Origin: Candidatus Gastranaerophilales bacterium
GTDB lineage: Bacteria; Cyanobacteriota; Vampirovibrionia; Gastranaerophilales; Gastranaerophilaceae
DNA: 64,000 nt
NCBI GenBank assembly: GCA_944323955.1
Contig: CALUUK010000008.1
Location: 1 to 64,000 of the forward strand
Direction of reading: 5' to 3'
The stretch's first letter is position 1, and each line of letters opens with the position of its first letter. The notes beneath the pieces are model-generated. The model saw only the letters and a program-made list of their open reading frames with translations, did no database searches and was not told where the DNA came from. A program made the position numbers and the translations under genes. This document shows, one piece after another, positions 25,771-34,644 of this stretch.

Positions 25771-27605
25771 TATAAAGACTCCTTCTCGGAAATTATAGCA
25801 CAATTTTTAACCCACTCACTTCCGTATTTTGCAATATACAGAAATAACCATTCTCTATAGCGAAGATACATCCAAAGAGGATTATTGTATGCTTTGGAAC
25901 ACTCTTTTAAACAGTGTTCCAAAACTTCTTTCATTTCACTGCTGTTCATACCTATGGAATCAAATTTTATATTCGGAGAAAATTCATCTTCTGCGGGATA
26001 AATTTTTGTAATACCGTACTTTTCAGGCTCTTTTGAAAGTTTTGCATGCCTGCCCATAGTAAATACGCTTCTGCCGTATGAATGTATAATATCATTATTT
26101 TCAGTAAGCATTTTAATCGTCTTCAATGCATCTTCTTTTGTTTCTGTCGGGAATCCAAAAAATATAAATGCAAAATTCCAAATACCCGAATCTTTTGAAT
26201 TTTTTAATATTTCAAATCTTTTATTTAAATCTATACCTTTATTTATAAGTTTTAAAACATCGTCAGAACCGGATTCCAATCCCCATAATATCATTTGAAG
26301 CCCGTTTTTATGTGCATTAAAGAGTATTTCTTTTGAAAAATCAGTTTCCAATCTGGCATCAATAAAGAAATTAACCTTTAAATTGTTTTCTTCTAATTTT
26401 AAAGACAGTTCTTTTAAATATGAAGGAGAAACAGATTCATCAATAAACTCAAAGTTAGTGATATTATACTTATCTTTAAATTCTTTAAATTCAGATATAA
26501 CTTTATCAGTTTTTTTCACATTAAAATTCTGACCGAAATCCTGATCGCAGAAACTGCATTTACCCCAATAACATCCTCTTGAAGATTGATAAGGAACAAC
26601 AACTTTAGGCGCATAATATTTAGAAAAGTCATAATCGGATAAGTCCATATTCGCCATATCATCAAGTTTTACAGGCTTCATTTTCTCATTTTGATAAACA
26701 CATCCATTATCAAAATATAAAAGGTTTGGCACGCTTTGTATAGGAATTATTCCGTTAACATATTTTGCAACCTCCACAATCGGACCTTCACCTTCTTCAA
26801 CAGAAACGGAATCTGCAAACAAGCGGAAAAACTCTTTATGTTTTTTTAGTTCATCTGCTATTCTGCCAAAAAAGTTTCCGCCGATATTAATATGCGCATT
26901 TGTTCTTTTTTTCAACATATAAGTTAAAGTTAACCCCGGAACAATCTGGCTTGAAGAATTGAGCGATATTGCAATAAAATCAGCTTGTTTCTCTATAATT
27001 TCATAAATGTGTCGCTCATAAAATTCATTAAATATATTTGAAGTACTATCTTCAACAAAATATTTTATATTATTATAATTAAACTTAAAAAACGGATTGG
27101 AAATACCTTCAAACTCTATTTTAGTCGGAGAATAGGGAAGAGAAACAATCTCTAATGCCCTATCTATCAAATTTATCGATTCAATAAGGTTTGACGGGAT
27201 GTAAAAGTCATCGTTTTTTATGGATTTTTTAGCATTCTCAATAAGCAAAGGAACAGCCGCCAAAGATTGCTCGTTTGCTTGCAGAAATTTTTTAATTTTA
27301 TTATATCTGAATAAAAATATCTGTTCTTCAAATGTGTAGTCGCTTGCTTTTTTATCTACAGAAAAAACGCTAAGCAGATTTTTTTGCATTAATTCAAGCT
27401 CGCGCTTAGCCTTAGTTATAGACTTTTGCAAATTATCAAATGTCAAAATTTCATTAAAAAATTCAATGTTTAAATCTAAAGCCTGTGCATTAAACCCGTT
27501 AGATTTCAGCTGACCGACCAACTGAGGAAGCGCAAAATGAGGACTTATAGGCGTCCACTGAGGCGGAAAAATCAGAAGCATTTTTTTGTCTTTGATATCT
27601 GGCAT
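25770..27605 (-). CDS. cobalamin-binding-type radical SAM protein, CX4CX2C
   Basis: 611 residues. An N-terminal B12-binding-like domain (MLLIFPPQWTPISPHFALPQLVGQLKSNGF) has a long helical insertion (about residues 55-165). It is followed by the second half of the Rossmann-like fold and the radical SAM core. The cluster motif is CYWGKCSFC, that is four rather than three residues between the first two cysteines. Further core elements are FEFIDESVSP, LWGLESGSDDVLKLINKG and FIFFGFPTETKEDA. The C-terminal region (about 500-611) is helical. The family acts on lipids, bacteriochlorophyll-like rings or peptides. The product is unknown. It lies upstream of a corrinoid-uptake operon on the same strand. 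Confidence 0.82.
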   Translation of the reverse strand: MPDIKDKKMLLIFPPQWTPISPHFALPQLVGQLKSNGFNAQALDLNIEFFNEILTFDNLQKSITKAKRELELMQKNLLSVFSVDKKASDYTFEEQIFLFRYNKIKKFLQANEQSLAAVPLLIENAKKSIKNDDFYIPSNLIESINLIDRALEIVSLPYSPTKIEFEGISNPFFKFNYNNIKYFVEDSTSNIFNEFYERHIYEIIEKQADFIAISLNSSSQIVPGLTLTYMLKKRTNAHINIGGNFFGRIADELKKHKEFFRLFADSVSVEEGEGPIVEVAKYVNGIIPIQSVPNLLYFDNGCVYQNEKMKPVKLDDMANMDLSDYDFSKYYAPKVVVPYQSSRGCYWGKCSFCDQDFGQNFNVKKTDKVISEFKEFKDKYNITNFEFIDESVSPSYLKELSLKLEENNLKVNFFIDARLETDFSKEILFNAHKNGLQMILWGLESGSDDVLKLINKGIDLNKRFEILKNSKDSGIWNFAFIFFGFPTETKEDALKTIKMLTENNDIIHSYGRSVFTMGRHAKLSKEPEKYGITKIYPAEDEFSPNIKFDSIGMNSSEMKEVLEHCLKECSKAYNNPLWMYLRYREWLFLYIAKYGSEWVKNCAIISEKESL

Positions 27606-27761
27606 TTACATAATATCTCATATTTACAAGTATTTGACAACCATTTTTAATATTCAACATATTAAGAAATGTATACTTTATTAAAAAATATAGCATTTTT
27701 ATATACAAAAAAAAACTTTATTTATACAAGCGGGGAATTTTTATTTATTAGGAGAGAAAAA

Positions 27762-28562
27762 ATGACAGTCAACGCAGCAGGACAAATAACATATAATGAA
27801 TTTGTACAGGAATTACAGCAAAACGGATATAGAACAACAAGTTTAGGTGCAAATGAAACAAATTTTGAACAATACGGAAATGCACTTTCAGGGAATTTAA
27901 AAAAGCAATTAATGGATAGTTTTGACTGTGAACAGGACTATCAGCTTCAATCACAAATTGCAAGTTTATATAACAGCAATAAAAGTGTAATTAACAGCGG
28001 AGACTTTATTAACTCATTAAAAAATATGGGATTAAATGTAAATGTTTCATATCAGGAAACAAGCTACATTTCAGATTACAAAGCAGGAAATACATCAGGA
28101 GCAGCAGGTAACGGTGCTATAGCAATTTACACAATTGCAGACAGCAAAGGCGGCGAAATAAAAATCGCAGATGCAAACGGTAACGGCGCTCTTGAAGTAG
28201 AAGAAATTTTTATGAATCAGATTTTAGGTGATATTACGCACGAAATCACAAGCGCACCCGCTGCAAATAATGCACAAGCTTCAAATTCTGCTTCAAATGC
28301 TGTTTCAAACAGTGTTTCCGAAACAGAATACACAAATAATATGGAAAGCGAAAAAGAAGAAGAAATAAAAAATCAGGTCAGTCAGGATAAATTTAATAAA
28401 GAAGTTGAAAAAAATCTAAAGGCAGGCGCTTCTATCTTCACAGCTACAACAATTGCAGAACTCGACTTAGATGTTTCAGATATGACATATACAGGAACAT
28501 ATTTGGAAGAAATTGAAGAACAGAAGAAAAAAGAAGAAGAAAAACAACAAAAAGCAGCTTAA
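27762..28562 (+). CDS. EF-hand-containing protein
   Basis: 266 residues from the ATG at 27762 (AGGAGAG 7 bases upstream; earlier in-frame starts lack a ribosome site). It carries one textbook EF-hand loop, DANGNGALEVEE, with Asp, Asn, Asn, Glu and Glu at positions 1, 3, 5, 9 and 12, so calcium binding is likely. Before it is a Ser/Gly-rich segment and after it an Ala/Ser/Asn-rich linker. The C-terminus is a Glu/Lys-rich helix. No signal peptide. The short gene that follows 17 bases later is probably co-transcribed. No family recognised beyond the EF-hand. Confidence 0.65.
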   Translation: MTVNAAGQITYNEFVQELQQNGYRTTSLGANETNFEQYGNALSGNLKKQLMDSFDCEQDYQLQSQIASLYNSNKSVINSGDFINSLKNMGLNVNVSYQETSYISDYKAGNTSGAAGNGAIAIYTIADSKGGEIKIADANGNGALEVEEIFMNQILGDITHEITSAPAANNAQASNSASNAVSNSVSETEYTNNMESEKEEEIKNQVSQDKFNKEVEKNLKAGASIFTATTIAELDLDVSDMTYTGTYLEEIEEQKKKEEEKQQKAA

Positions 28563-28579
28563 TTAAAAAAGAGGACCAT

Positions 28580-28732
28580 ATGAACAACAATTTAACAAAT
28601 GATAAAATCACAATCAAAATAGGCATTTCAGGAAACGGAATATCCGGTAACGGATTATCAGGTAACGAATACAGTGACTTCAATTTTATCGAAAATGAAA
28701 TAGACAGTATACTGGAAGATATCAAATCATAA
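28580..28732 (+). CDS. 50-residue peptide with SGN repeats
   Basis: A short ORF with GAGGA 4 bases before the ATG. It contains three tandem pentapeptides, ISGNG, ISGNG and LSGNE, in residues about 16-30, between an Asn-rich start and an acidic helical end (IENEIDSILEDIKS). It is followed at once by a strong terminator, so it is the last gene of the EF-hand unit. The repeats resemble short beta-solenoid or Gly-rich precursor sequences. The function is unknown. Confidence 0.55.
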   Translation: MNNNLTNDKITIKIGISGNGISGNGLSGNEYSDFNFIENEIDSILEDIKS

Positions 28733-28733
28733 C

Positions 28734-28762
28734 AAAAAGACCGCCATATTAGCGGTCTTTTT
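28734..28762. terminator. bidirectional Rho-independent terminator
   Basis: AAAAAGACCGC/GCGGTCTTTTT, an 11-bp perfect stem with a CATATTA loop, lies between the 50-residue peptide gene and the convergent holin-like gene. Confidence 0.9.
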
Positions 28763-28764
28763 AT

Positions 28765-29115
28765 TTATTTAATTTTGTCCTTTTGTCCGAGGTTACTTAT
28801 CATAGGAGCAAATATTGCCAATAATAATGAGCCTAAAAGTGCACTCCAAAAGCCTTCTATTTCAATTCCGGGAGCAATCTTTCCCGCAAGAAGAAATAAA
28901 AGAGCATTAACAACAAGGCTGAATAAACCGAGTGTTAAAAAATTTACAGGCATGGAAATAAAATCAACCAGAGGTCTTATAAATGTATTGATTAAAGCAA
29001 TGACAACAACCACAATCAGTGCGGATACAAAGTTTGATACTGTTATTCCGGGTATTAACCATGCAATAAACATAATCAAAAGGGCAGATAACACCCACCT
29101 TATAATAACATTCAT
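28765..29115 (-). CDS. phage-holin-family (superfamily IV) small membrane protein
   Basis: 116 residues with four hydrophobic helices. The conserved VVVVIALINTFIRPLVDFISMPVNFLTLGLFSLVVNALLFLLAG pattern marks the widespread Phage_holin_4_2 family. Despite the name, these are chromosomal proteins in many bacteria, and no other phage gene is near. Function unproven. It stands alone between two terminator or intergenic regions. Confidence 0.85.
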   Translation of the reverse strand: MNVIIRWVLSALLIMFIAWLIPGITVSNFVSALIVVVVIALINTFIRPLVDFISMPVNFLTLGLFSLVVNALLFLLAGKIAPGIEIEGFWSALLGSLLLAIFAPMISNLGQKDKIK

Positions 29116-29188
29116 AATATTTCCTTTCTTTTATTTTTATTATGAATTAAATGGATGCAAAAATAATATGCCCTTGAGTCTATCACCA

Positions 29189-30166
29189 TTAGCGTGATTT
29201 TAATATATCGGAAACAATAACGCCTCTGTCTATGAGTTCAACATTCAATCCATACTCTTTTATTTTATCAAAGGTAAATTGAACAATTTCAAACAAACTA
29301 TCGGGCAAATGTTCTGAGTTCTTGTTATACCACATCATTTCAATATCAAAAGCAAGATATTTGACGCCTGCTGAAATCGATTTTTCAATCCAAGCATTAA
29401 TTTCTTCTTTTGTATCGTTTACCTCCGGAATCAAAATAAACTTTGTTTTCACACAATCATTAACAGGCTGTACACGGGCATATTTTTCAATATTTTCCCA
29501 AACCTTATCATAGAAATCAAACCGTTTAACTTTAATAAACATATCCTTCGTTCCTGAATCAACAGAAACAACGATATTTACCTTTCCCTCTTTTATTCCT
29601 TTTTCAACAACATCACTGTATTTTGTAGCATTGGTTAATACACGTATACTCGAAAGCCCATTATCAAGAAACAATTTAATTAAATCATCAAATTCCGGAG
29701 CCATGCAAGGCTCGCCCCCCGCAATTGTAATATGCCCTCCTTTTCTTAAATATCCCCCGGCAGCTAAATCTTTCACGGCCGGATACACATTATACTGTGT
29801 TTGATGAGGTTTATCTTCGTCGTTAAGCCAGCAATATATACAGTGTTCATTACAAACCGTCCAATTATTAAAATTGATATAAGAAATATAATCGTCATTA
29901 TCCCATTCTTTTTCTTCCAGATAAATACAATTCCTGCACTCGGGTATTATATTCCCTTTGCGCATCTGTTTTCTGTATTCCCGTTTAATTTTAAAGAATT
30001 CTCTCCAGTTTGGAATTTCTCCTGAATAATTTTCTATAAGTTTTTTATATCCTTTATCCGTAGGCGGTATCCTGCAGCAAAAATTTATACTGTCAGTAAA
30101 AAAATCTATACCATGCTCTATTAAATTACAACTTAAATATTTCTTTTTTTTACCGAAAAAAAACAT
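29189..30166 (-). CDS. radical SAM protein with N-terminal cysteine module
   Basis: 325 residues. The radical SAM motif CNEHCIYC lies at about residues 105-112, unusually late. The first 100 residues contain extra cysteines (SCNLIEH, NFCCRI, CRNC) and a NYSGEIPNWREFF segment. HITIAGGEPCMAPEF is the SAM-binding GGE. It is clearly paralogous to the protein at 45662, which has the same N-terminal layout. The N-terminal cysteines may ligate an auxiliary cluster that in SPASM enzymes would be C-terminal. Its ATG overlaps the recJ stop (TAATG). Substrate unknown. Confidence 0.85.
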   Translation of the reverse strand: MFFFGKKKKYLSCNLIEHGIDFFTDSINFCCRIPPTDKGYKKLIENYSGEIPNWREFFKIKREYRKQMRKGNIIPECRNCIYLEEKEWDNDDYISYINFNNWTVCNEHCIYCWLNDEDKPHQTQYNVYPAVKDLAAGGYLRKGGHITIAGGEPCMAPEFDDLIKLFLDNGLSSIRVLTNATKYSDVVEKGIKEGKVNIVVSVDSGTKDMFIKVKRFDFYDKVWENIEKYARVQPVNDCVKTKFILIPEVNDTKEEINAWIEKSISAGVKYLAFDIEMMWYNKNSEHLPDSLFEIVQFTFDKIKEYGLNVELIDRGVIVSDILKSR

Positions 30167-32565
30167 TATATCTCCCTCAATAAAAACTCTTTTATTTCAT
30201 CAACCGTTGAATTTAAATAAAATCCCTTAAACTCGTTAATTTCACGGATCTGATCTTCTATTATTGAATATGAGGAACTTTGCATTATTTTTGAATACTC
30301 AATAGGATGTAATGACTTTATTTTATAACTGTTTTCAGAGGTTTGAACAAATTGTGTCATTCCGGCTTCTTCAAACATGGATAAAAGGTTTGCAATAGTT
30401 TCAATATCTATACATAATGCTTTTGCTAACTTTTCGGTTTCGATGTTACCGTTAAGGTTATTCAGCGAATATTTCAACATTCCGGAAAGCGTCGATATTA
30501 AAGTTTTCAGAGAAATCTCCGCAGAAAAAAAATTCATAAGATGAATTATCTTTGCACCTGTTTTTTTGATTATATTAACAAAATCCGTTTTATTAACAGG
30601 CGGCTCAAAAAACATTAACTGCTCAATTCCAAATGGAATATCAGAACATGAAAAACATATTTTCAATGCTGTTTCATTTTGCTCCAGCTGTTTTATAAGT
30701 TTTGTGTTATATGCATAAATACCCGTTCTTTTTCGACTTGAAGCAACGAAATCCAATACCTGCGGCAGAATATTAAATTTATTTCTATGATCGAGTATTT
30801 TAATTTGTATACCATCATCTCTTAATAATTCCGAATGTATATCTGAAACCACATACTGAATTTTTTTGTTTCCGTTAAATTCATTTAATTGCGGATAAAA
30901 TAAAATATCGAATTCACTGTTTTGAGGCAGATTAAAGTCGGGAGTATTCCATTTTATACATTCAACATTAACCCCGTTTTTCTCCGCGGATATTTTAAGA
31001 TGATTATTTTGCTGCCCCATTAATTTATAATCTTTTAAAGAAAGATGTTCAGCTATAAATAAGGGGGCTTCATTTCCCGAGCCAAAAGGCTGCAATCGGG
31101 CAATATTCTCTATTGTTTTCTCGCTTATTTCTTCGGGCTCGACAATCATATCAGCATATAAATTAATATTTGAAAAATCAATTTCTTCCGTCACTTCATC
31201 TATTGTCTTAACCAATAAAGATTTGAACACGGCAAATTTAATTTTATTTTCATCAAAAGAAAATCCTGCAGCCATCTTGTGTCCGCCAAACCCCGCAAAT
31301 AAGTCTTTATGATGGGAAAGAACATCAAATATATTTATCTGCGGAATACTTCGGCAAGAACAGCGTATAATATTATCATTTATTGAATCTTTAGTCATTA
31401 AAAAAACGGGTTTATTATAAGTTTCCGCTAATTTAGAGGCAACTATACCGATTATTCCGACATGCCAATTGTCATTTAAAAGTATAATACTTTTTTCATT
31501 AGACGATTTATCCTCTTCATACATTTCTTTTGCCTGTTTAAAGGTTTCATCACATAATTGCTGTCTTAAAGAATTTAAATCATTTAAATTTTTAACTCCC
31601 GTTTCAATTTCACACTCATCCTGAGAAATTAAAACATTCAAAGCAGTATGAGGTGCATCAAGTCTGCCGGCTGCATTTATTCTGGGAACAATACCGAAAG
31701 CTACAGTCTCCGACGTTAAATTAACTTTATCCGTATATCCTGCAGACTCAATTAACTTTTGAACACCATTATGCCTGCCGTTTTTGATAAGTTCAAGACC
31801 CATTGCAACAAGACTTCTGTTCTCACCGATAAGTTCAACAACATCACCTACCGTACCAATGGCAGCAAGAGGAAGAATTTCATGCACAAAACTTTCCAAA
31901 TTATACATTTCAAGCAATTTACAGCATAACTTAAATGCCACACCGACTCCTGCCAAATAACTCAAACTTTGGAGTTCTTCCACTGTCAAATCGGAGATCA
32001 AAGAATTCCGAGCTTTGGGATTAAGTATTGCATAAGCCTCGGGTAAAACTTCCGGCGCTTCATGGTGATCCGTAATTATAACATCAGATTTAAATCCGTT
32101 TGCAAATTTTACCTCCTGCAAATTTGAAATACCGCAGTCTACGGTTATAATAAGTTTTGATTTTCTTTTTGCAATGATATTAACAAGAGCTTTAGTATTA
32201 AGACCGTGGCTTTCGATTGCTCTGTCCGGAAGATAATAATCGACTTTTGCACCTATTTTTAGCAGAGTTAAATATAAAATCGCGGTTGAAGTAATTCCGT
32301 CAGCATCAAAATCACCGTATACAGTAATGTTTTCCTGCAAGTCTACGGCACTCTTTATTCTCTCTGCCGCCTTTTCCATATCCGTAAAAACATCGGGAGA
32401 AACCAATTTTACTTTTAACGGATTTAAAAAAGCCTGAGCTTTTTCTTTTGTATCTATACCGCGGTTTTTCAATAAAACAGCAAGTATCCTGTCAGAAGAA
32501 CAAAAATCAATAAAATCTTTGTCAGGTTCTGAATTTTTAGCAAGCCATGTTCTTTTAACACGCAT
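30166..32565 (-). CDS. recJ: single-stranded-DNA exonuclease RecJ
   Basis: 799 residues, the long RecJ type found outside gamma-proteobacteria. DHH phosphoesterase motifs are VYGDFDADGITST, ITVDCGIS, ITDHHEAPEVLPEA and the DHHA1 motif FAGFGGHKMAAGFSF. The OB-fold domain follows (about 450-570), and an additional ~220-residue C-terminal region contains a winged-helix-like end. It degrades single-stranded DNA 5' to 3' in recombination and mismatch repair. Two bases separate it from the upstream duplicated-repeat protein, and a radical SAM gene overlaps its end. Confidence 0.93.
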   Translation of the reverse strand: MRVKRTWLAKNSEPDKDFIDFCSSDRILAVLLKNRGIDTKEKAQAFLNPLKVKLVSPDVFTDMEKAAERIKSAVDLQENITVYGDFDADGITSTAILYLTLLKIGAKVDYYLPDRAIESHGLNTKALVNIIAKRKSKLIITVDCGISNLQEVKFANGFKSDVIITDHHEAPEVLPEAYAILNPKARNSLISDLTVEELQSLSYLAGVGVAFKLCCKLLEMYNLESFVHEILPLAAIGTVGDVVELIGENRSLVAMGLELIKNGRHNGVQKLIESAGYTDKVNLTSETVAFGIVPRINAAGRLDAPHTALNVLISQDECEIETGVKNLNDLNSLRQQLCDETFKQAKEMYEEDKSSNEKSIILLNDNWHVGIIGIVASKLAETYNKPVFLMTKDSINDNIIRCSCRSIPQINIFDVLSHHKDLFAGFGGHKMAAGFSFDENKIKFAVFKSLLVKTIDEVTEEIDFSNINLYADMIVEPEEISEKTIENIARLQPFGSGNEAPLFIAEHLSLKDYKLMGQQNNHLKISAEKNGVNVECIKWNTPDFNLPQNSEFDILFYPQLNEFNGNKKIQYVVSDIHSELLRDDGIQIKILDHRNKFNILPQVLDFVASSRKRTGIYAYNTKLIKQLEQNETALKICFSCSDIPFGIEQLMFFEPPVNKTDFVNIIKKTGAKIIHLMNFFSAEISLKTLISTLSGMLKYSLNNLNGNIETEKLAKALCIDIETIANLLSMFEEAGMTQFVQTSENSYKIKSLHPIEYSKIMQSSSYSIIEDQIREINEFKGFYLNSTVDEIKEFLLREI

Positions 32566-32567
32566 AA

Positions 32568-32984
32568 TTATTCATTTTCATCATCTGAGAGTTCTTGTTG
32601 TTCAAGTTCTTCTTTAAGAGCCTGAACATCTTTGTCCTCTTTTATTTTGTCTATAACAATTTTTGCCATTTCTTTAGCGAGAATTTTTTGCATTTCGGGA
32701 GGCGAACTCTGAAGCATATTAATTGCGGTGCGGACGGTTCTGTCTATATCATACCATCTTGAATTGGCTCTTTCGTCCATTCCTTCTTCAACCGCTTCAA
32801 TTATCTCGTTAACATCAGTATATTCACTGAATGCAATATTATGCTCAACAATAATTTTAATAAGGTTAAGTGCAACCTTTATTTGTGTTTCGTCATCGGA
32901 TGCTTCGAGCGTTTTCATGGAACGCGATAAGATAGGATCCTTATCATACCATCTTCTGTGGTGGTTGCTGTATTCTTCTTTCAT
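32568..32984 (-). CDS. protein with internal RWYDxD duplication
   Basis: 138 residues from the ATG at 32984 (GAGAGG 5 bases upstream). A GTG at 33002 opens the frame. Two copies of a ~60-residue unit are visible: RRWYDKDPILSRSMKTLE with helix QIKVALNLIKIIVEH, and SRWYDIDRTVRTAINMLQ with helix MQKILAKEMAKIVIDK. Each starts with RWYD. The C-terminus is acidic (ELEQQELSDDENE). It sits between fixX and recJ on the same strand. No function recognised. Confidence 0.7.
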   Translation of the reverse strand: MKEEYSNHHRRWYDKDPILSRSMKTLEASDDETQIKVALNLIKIIVEHNIAFSEYTDVNEIIEAVEEGMDERANSRWYDIDRTVRTAINMLQSSPPEMQKILAKEMAKIVIDKIKEDKDVQALKEELEQQELSDDENE

Positions 32985-33002
32985 ATAAACCTCTCTTTTC
33001 AC

Positions 33003-33290
33003 CTAGCCGTTCTTAAATTTTACACCAAACCCCGAATTGGGATATCTCCAAAATATATTCTTTTTATCGCAGGCTATTTTGCAAGCACCGCATTCCAGAC
33101 AATTTTCATATCTGATAGTTAAAGTACATTTCTGTTCATTCCATTCATATACATTCGCCGGACAAATAAATGTGCAGCATTTGTCTGTACAGCGCATACA
33201 AACATCATTATCAACAGATAAATGACTTTCGCTGTCTTTATTATATTTTAAAGTTGCTAATTTTTCATTAATATTCATTTTTTGAAACAT
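33003..33290 (-). CDS. fixX: FixX-like ferredoxin
   Basis: 95 residues (83-91 if a later start is used; ATGs at 33290 and 33278). It carries two cysteine groups, CMRCTDKCCTFICPANVYEW and CLECGACKIACDKKNIFWRYP. This matches the FixX family, ferredoxin-like partners of FixC. The gene overlaps the end of fixC by 16 bases. It passes electrons between FixC flavin and quinone or ferredoxin. The other Fix/Etf subunits (FixA, FixB) are not in the window. Confidence 0.88.
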   Translation of the reverse strand: MFQKMNINEKLATLKYNKDSESHLSVDNDVCMRCTDKCCTFICPANVYEWNEQKCTLTIRYENCLECGACKIACDKKNIFWRYPNSGFGVKFKNG

Positions 33291-34558
33291 TTCTCCATTG
33301 CCAGAATTGCAAGAGGTACGGAAGGAAGCATACCTTTTTTTATGACAGTTGATAAAAACTTTCTGTATTTTGCTCTTTTTGGTATATAGTCGGCACTTGA
33401 CATAATGTCAAAAAACTGACAGGCAAGTTCGGGATACAAAGATGTAAGCGTAGATATATTTTTTCTTATTACATCAATTGTATTTTTATGCGTTCTTAAA
33501 TCTTTTATAACAATACTGTTTTCAAGTTTTTTATAATACTCAGAAAGAACCGAAGCGGAACAATCCTGTCTGTTAAGAGCATCAATTGCCGTCTCGGCAG
33601 CAAGTTTTCCGCTGAGCATTGCAAGATTTGTTCCTTCAAAGTGAATATTATTAACAAGCATTGCAGCATCGCCAACAACCATAACCCTATTGTCATAAAC
33701 CTTGGGGATACAATTGTACCCGCCTTCGGGAATCAAATGTGAAGAATATTCAATTACTTTACCGCCTTTTATATATGATGAAATTGTCGGATGTGATTTT
33801 AATTCATCCATTATTTCATAAGGTTTTAAATGATGCTTTTTTAATTCATCAATACCTATTGAAAAACCAAGAGACACCGTATTTTTATTTGTATACATAA
33901 ATCCTAATGCCATCTTGTTTTTTAACGGTCCGCCAAGAATTTTACAGGCACATCCTGTTTCTTCATCCAAATTAAATCTGTCTTCAATTTTTTCTTTGGG
34001 AAGCTCAATTGTTTCTTTTACGCTTACCGAAACGTCTTTATCTTTTATATCATTTCTTAACCCTAATTGTTTTGCAAAAATAGAATTAATACCATCTGCA
34101 ATAATAACTATTTCACAATATATTTTTTCAAATTCTGTTTCAATTCCGAGTATTTTACCGTTTTCGACAATAATTTGCTTAACCAGCGTTTTTGGAGCAT
34201 AATAAGCACCTGCATCTACTGCCTGACAAACAGCCCACCTGTCCCATTTCGCACGGTTAACCGTAAATGCTTTATGTTCACGAAGTTTGTATTTATATGA
34301 AAATTGAGACGAATCTTCGTCCGTCAACATAAATATTTTCTGTTCGGTAATTGATCTTTCCACAGGAGCGGAATTCCAAAATTCGGGGAATATATCAGCT
34401 GTTTGCACGGCATATATCGTTCCGCCGAAAACATTTTTATCACCGGCACCGTCTCCTCTTTCGACAAGCAATACTTTTTTTCCTGCTCTTGCAAGAGTTA
34501 TTGCCGCACTTACACCCGAAGGTCCCGCACCTATAACTGCTACTTCAAATTTATCCAT
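33275..34558 (-). CDS. fixC: FixC-like electron-transfer flavoprotein dehydrogenase
   Basis: 427 residues. FAD-binding GAGPSGVSAAITLARAGKKVLLVERGD at the N-terminus, VVGDAAMLVNNIHFEGTNLAMLSGKLAAETA near residue 290, and a C-terminal helical domain. This is the ETF:quinone oxidoreductase/FixC family. With FixA/B it can bifurcate electrons from NADH to ferredoxin and quinone. In this anaerobe the acceptor is uncertain. It is first in the operon fixC-fixX-duplicated-repeat-recJ-radical SAM. The divergent amidase is 86 bases away. Confidence 0.9.
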   Translation of the reverse strand: MDKFEVAVIGAGPSGVSAAITLARAGKKVLLVERGDGAGDKNVFGGTIYAVQTADIFPEFWNSAPVERSITEQKIFMLTDEDSSQFSYKYKLREHKAFTVNRAKWDRWAVCQAVDAGAYYAPKTLVKQIIVENGKILGIETEFEKIYCEIVIIADGINSIFAKQLGLRNDIKDKDVSVSVKETIELPKEKIEDRFNLDEETGCACKILGGPLKNKMALGFMYTNKNTVSLGFSIGIDELKKHHLKPYEIMDELKSHPTISSYIKGGKVIEYSSHLIPEGGYNCIPKVYDNRVMVVGDAAMLVNNIHFEGTNLAMLSGKLAAETAIDALNRQDCSASVLSEYYKKLENSIVIKDLRTHKNTIDVIRKNISTLTSLYPELACQFFDIMSSADYIPKRAKYRKFLSTVIKKGMLPSVPLAILAMEKCFKK

Positions 34559-34644
34559 AATACTAATATTATAACGATTTTTTACACTATGTACATATTG
34601 TAAAATAAATTGCTTATTTAGAAAATATACAATAAACTAAAACT

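Noticed and set aside
28765-29115. Prophage remnant suggested by the holin-family protein
   Set aside because: This family is common on chromosomes and no integrase, capsid, tail or lysis gene is near.
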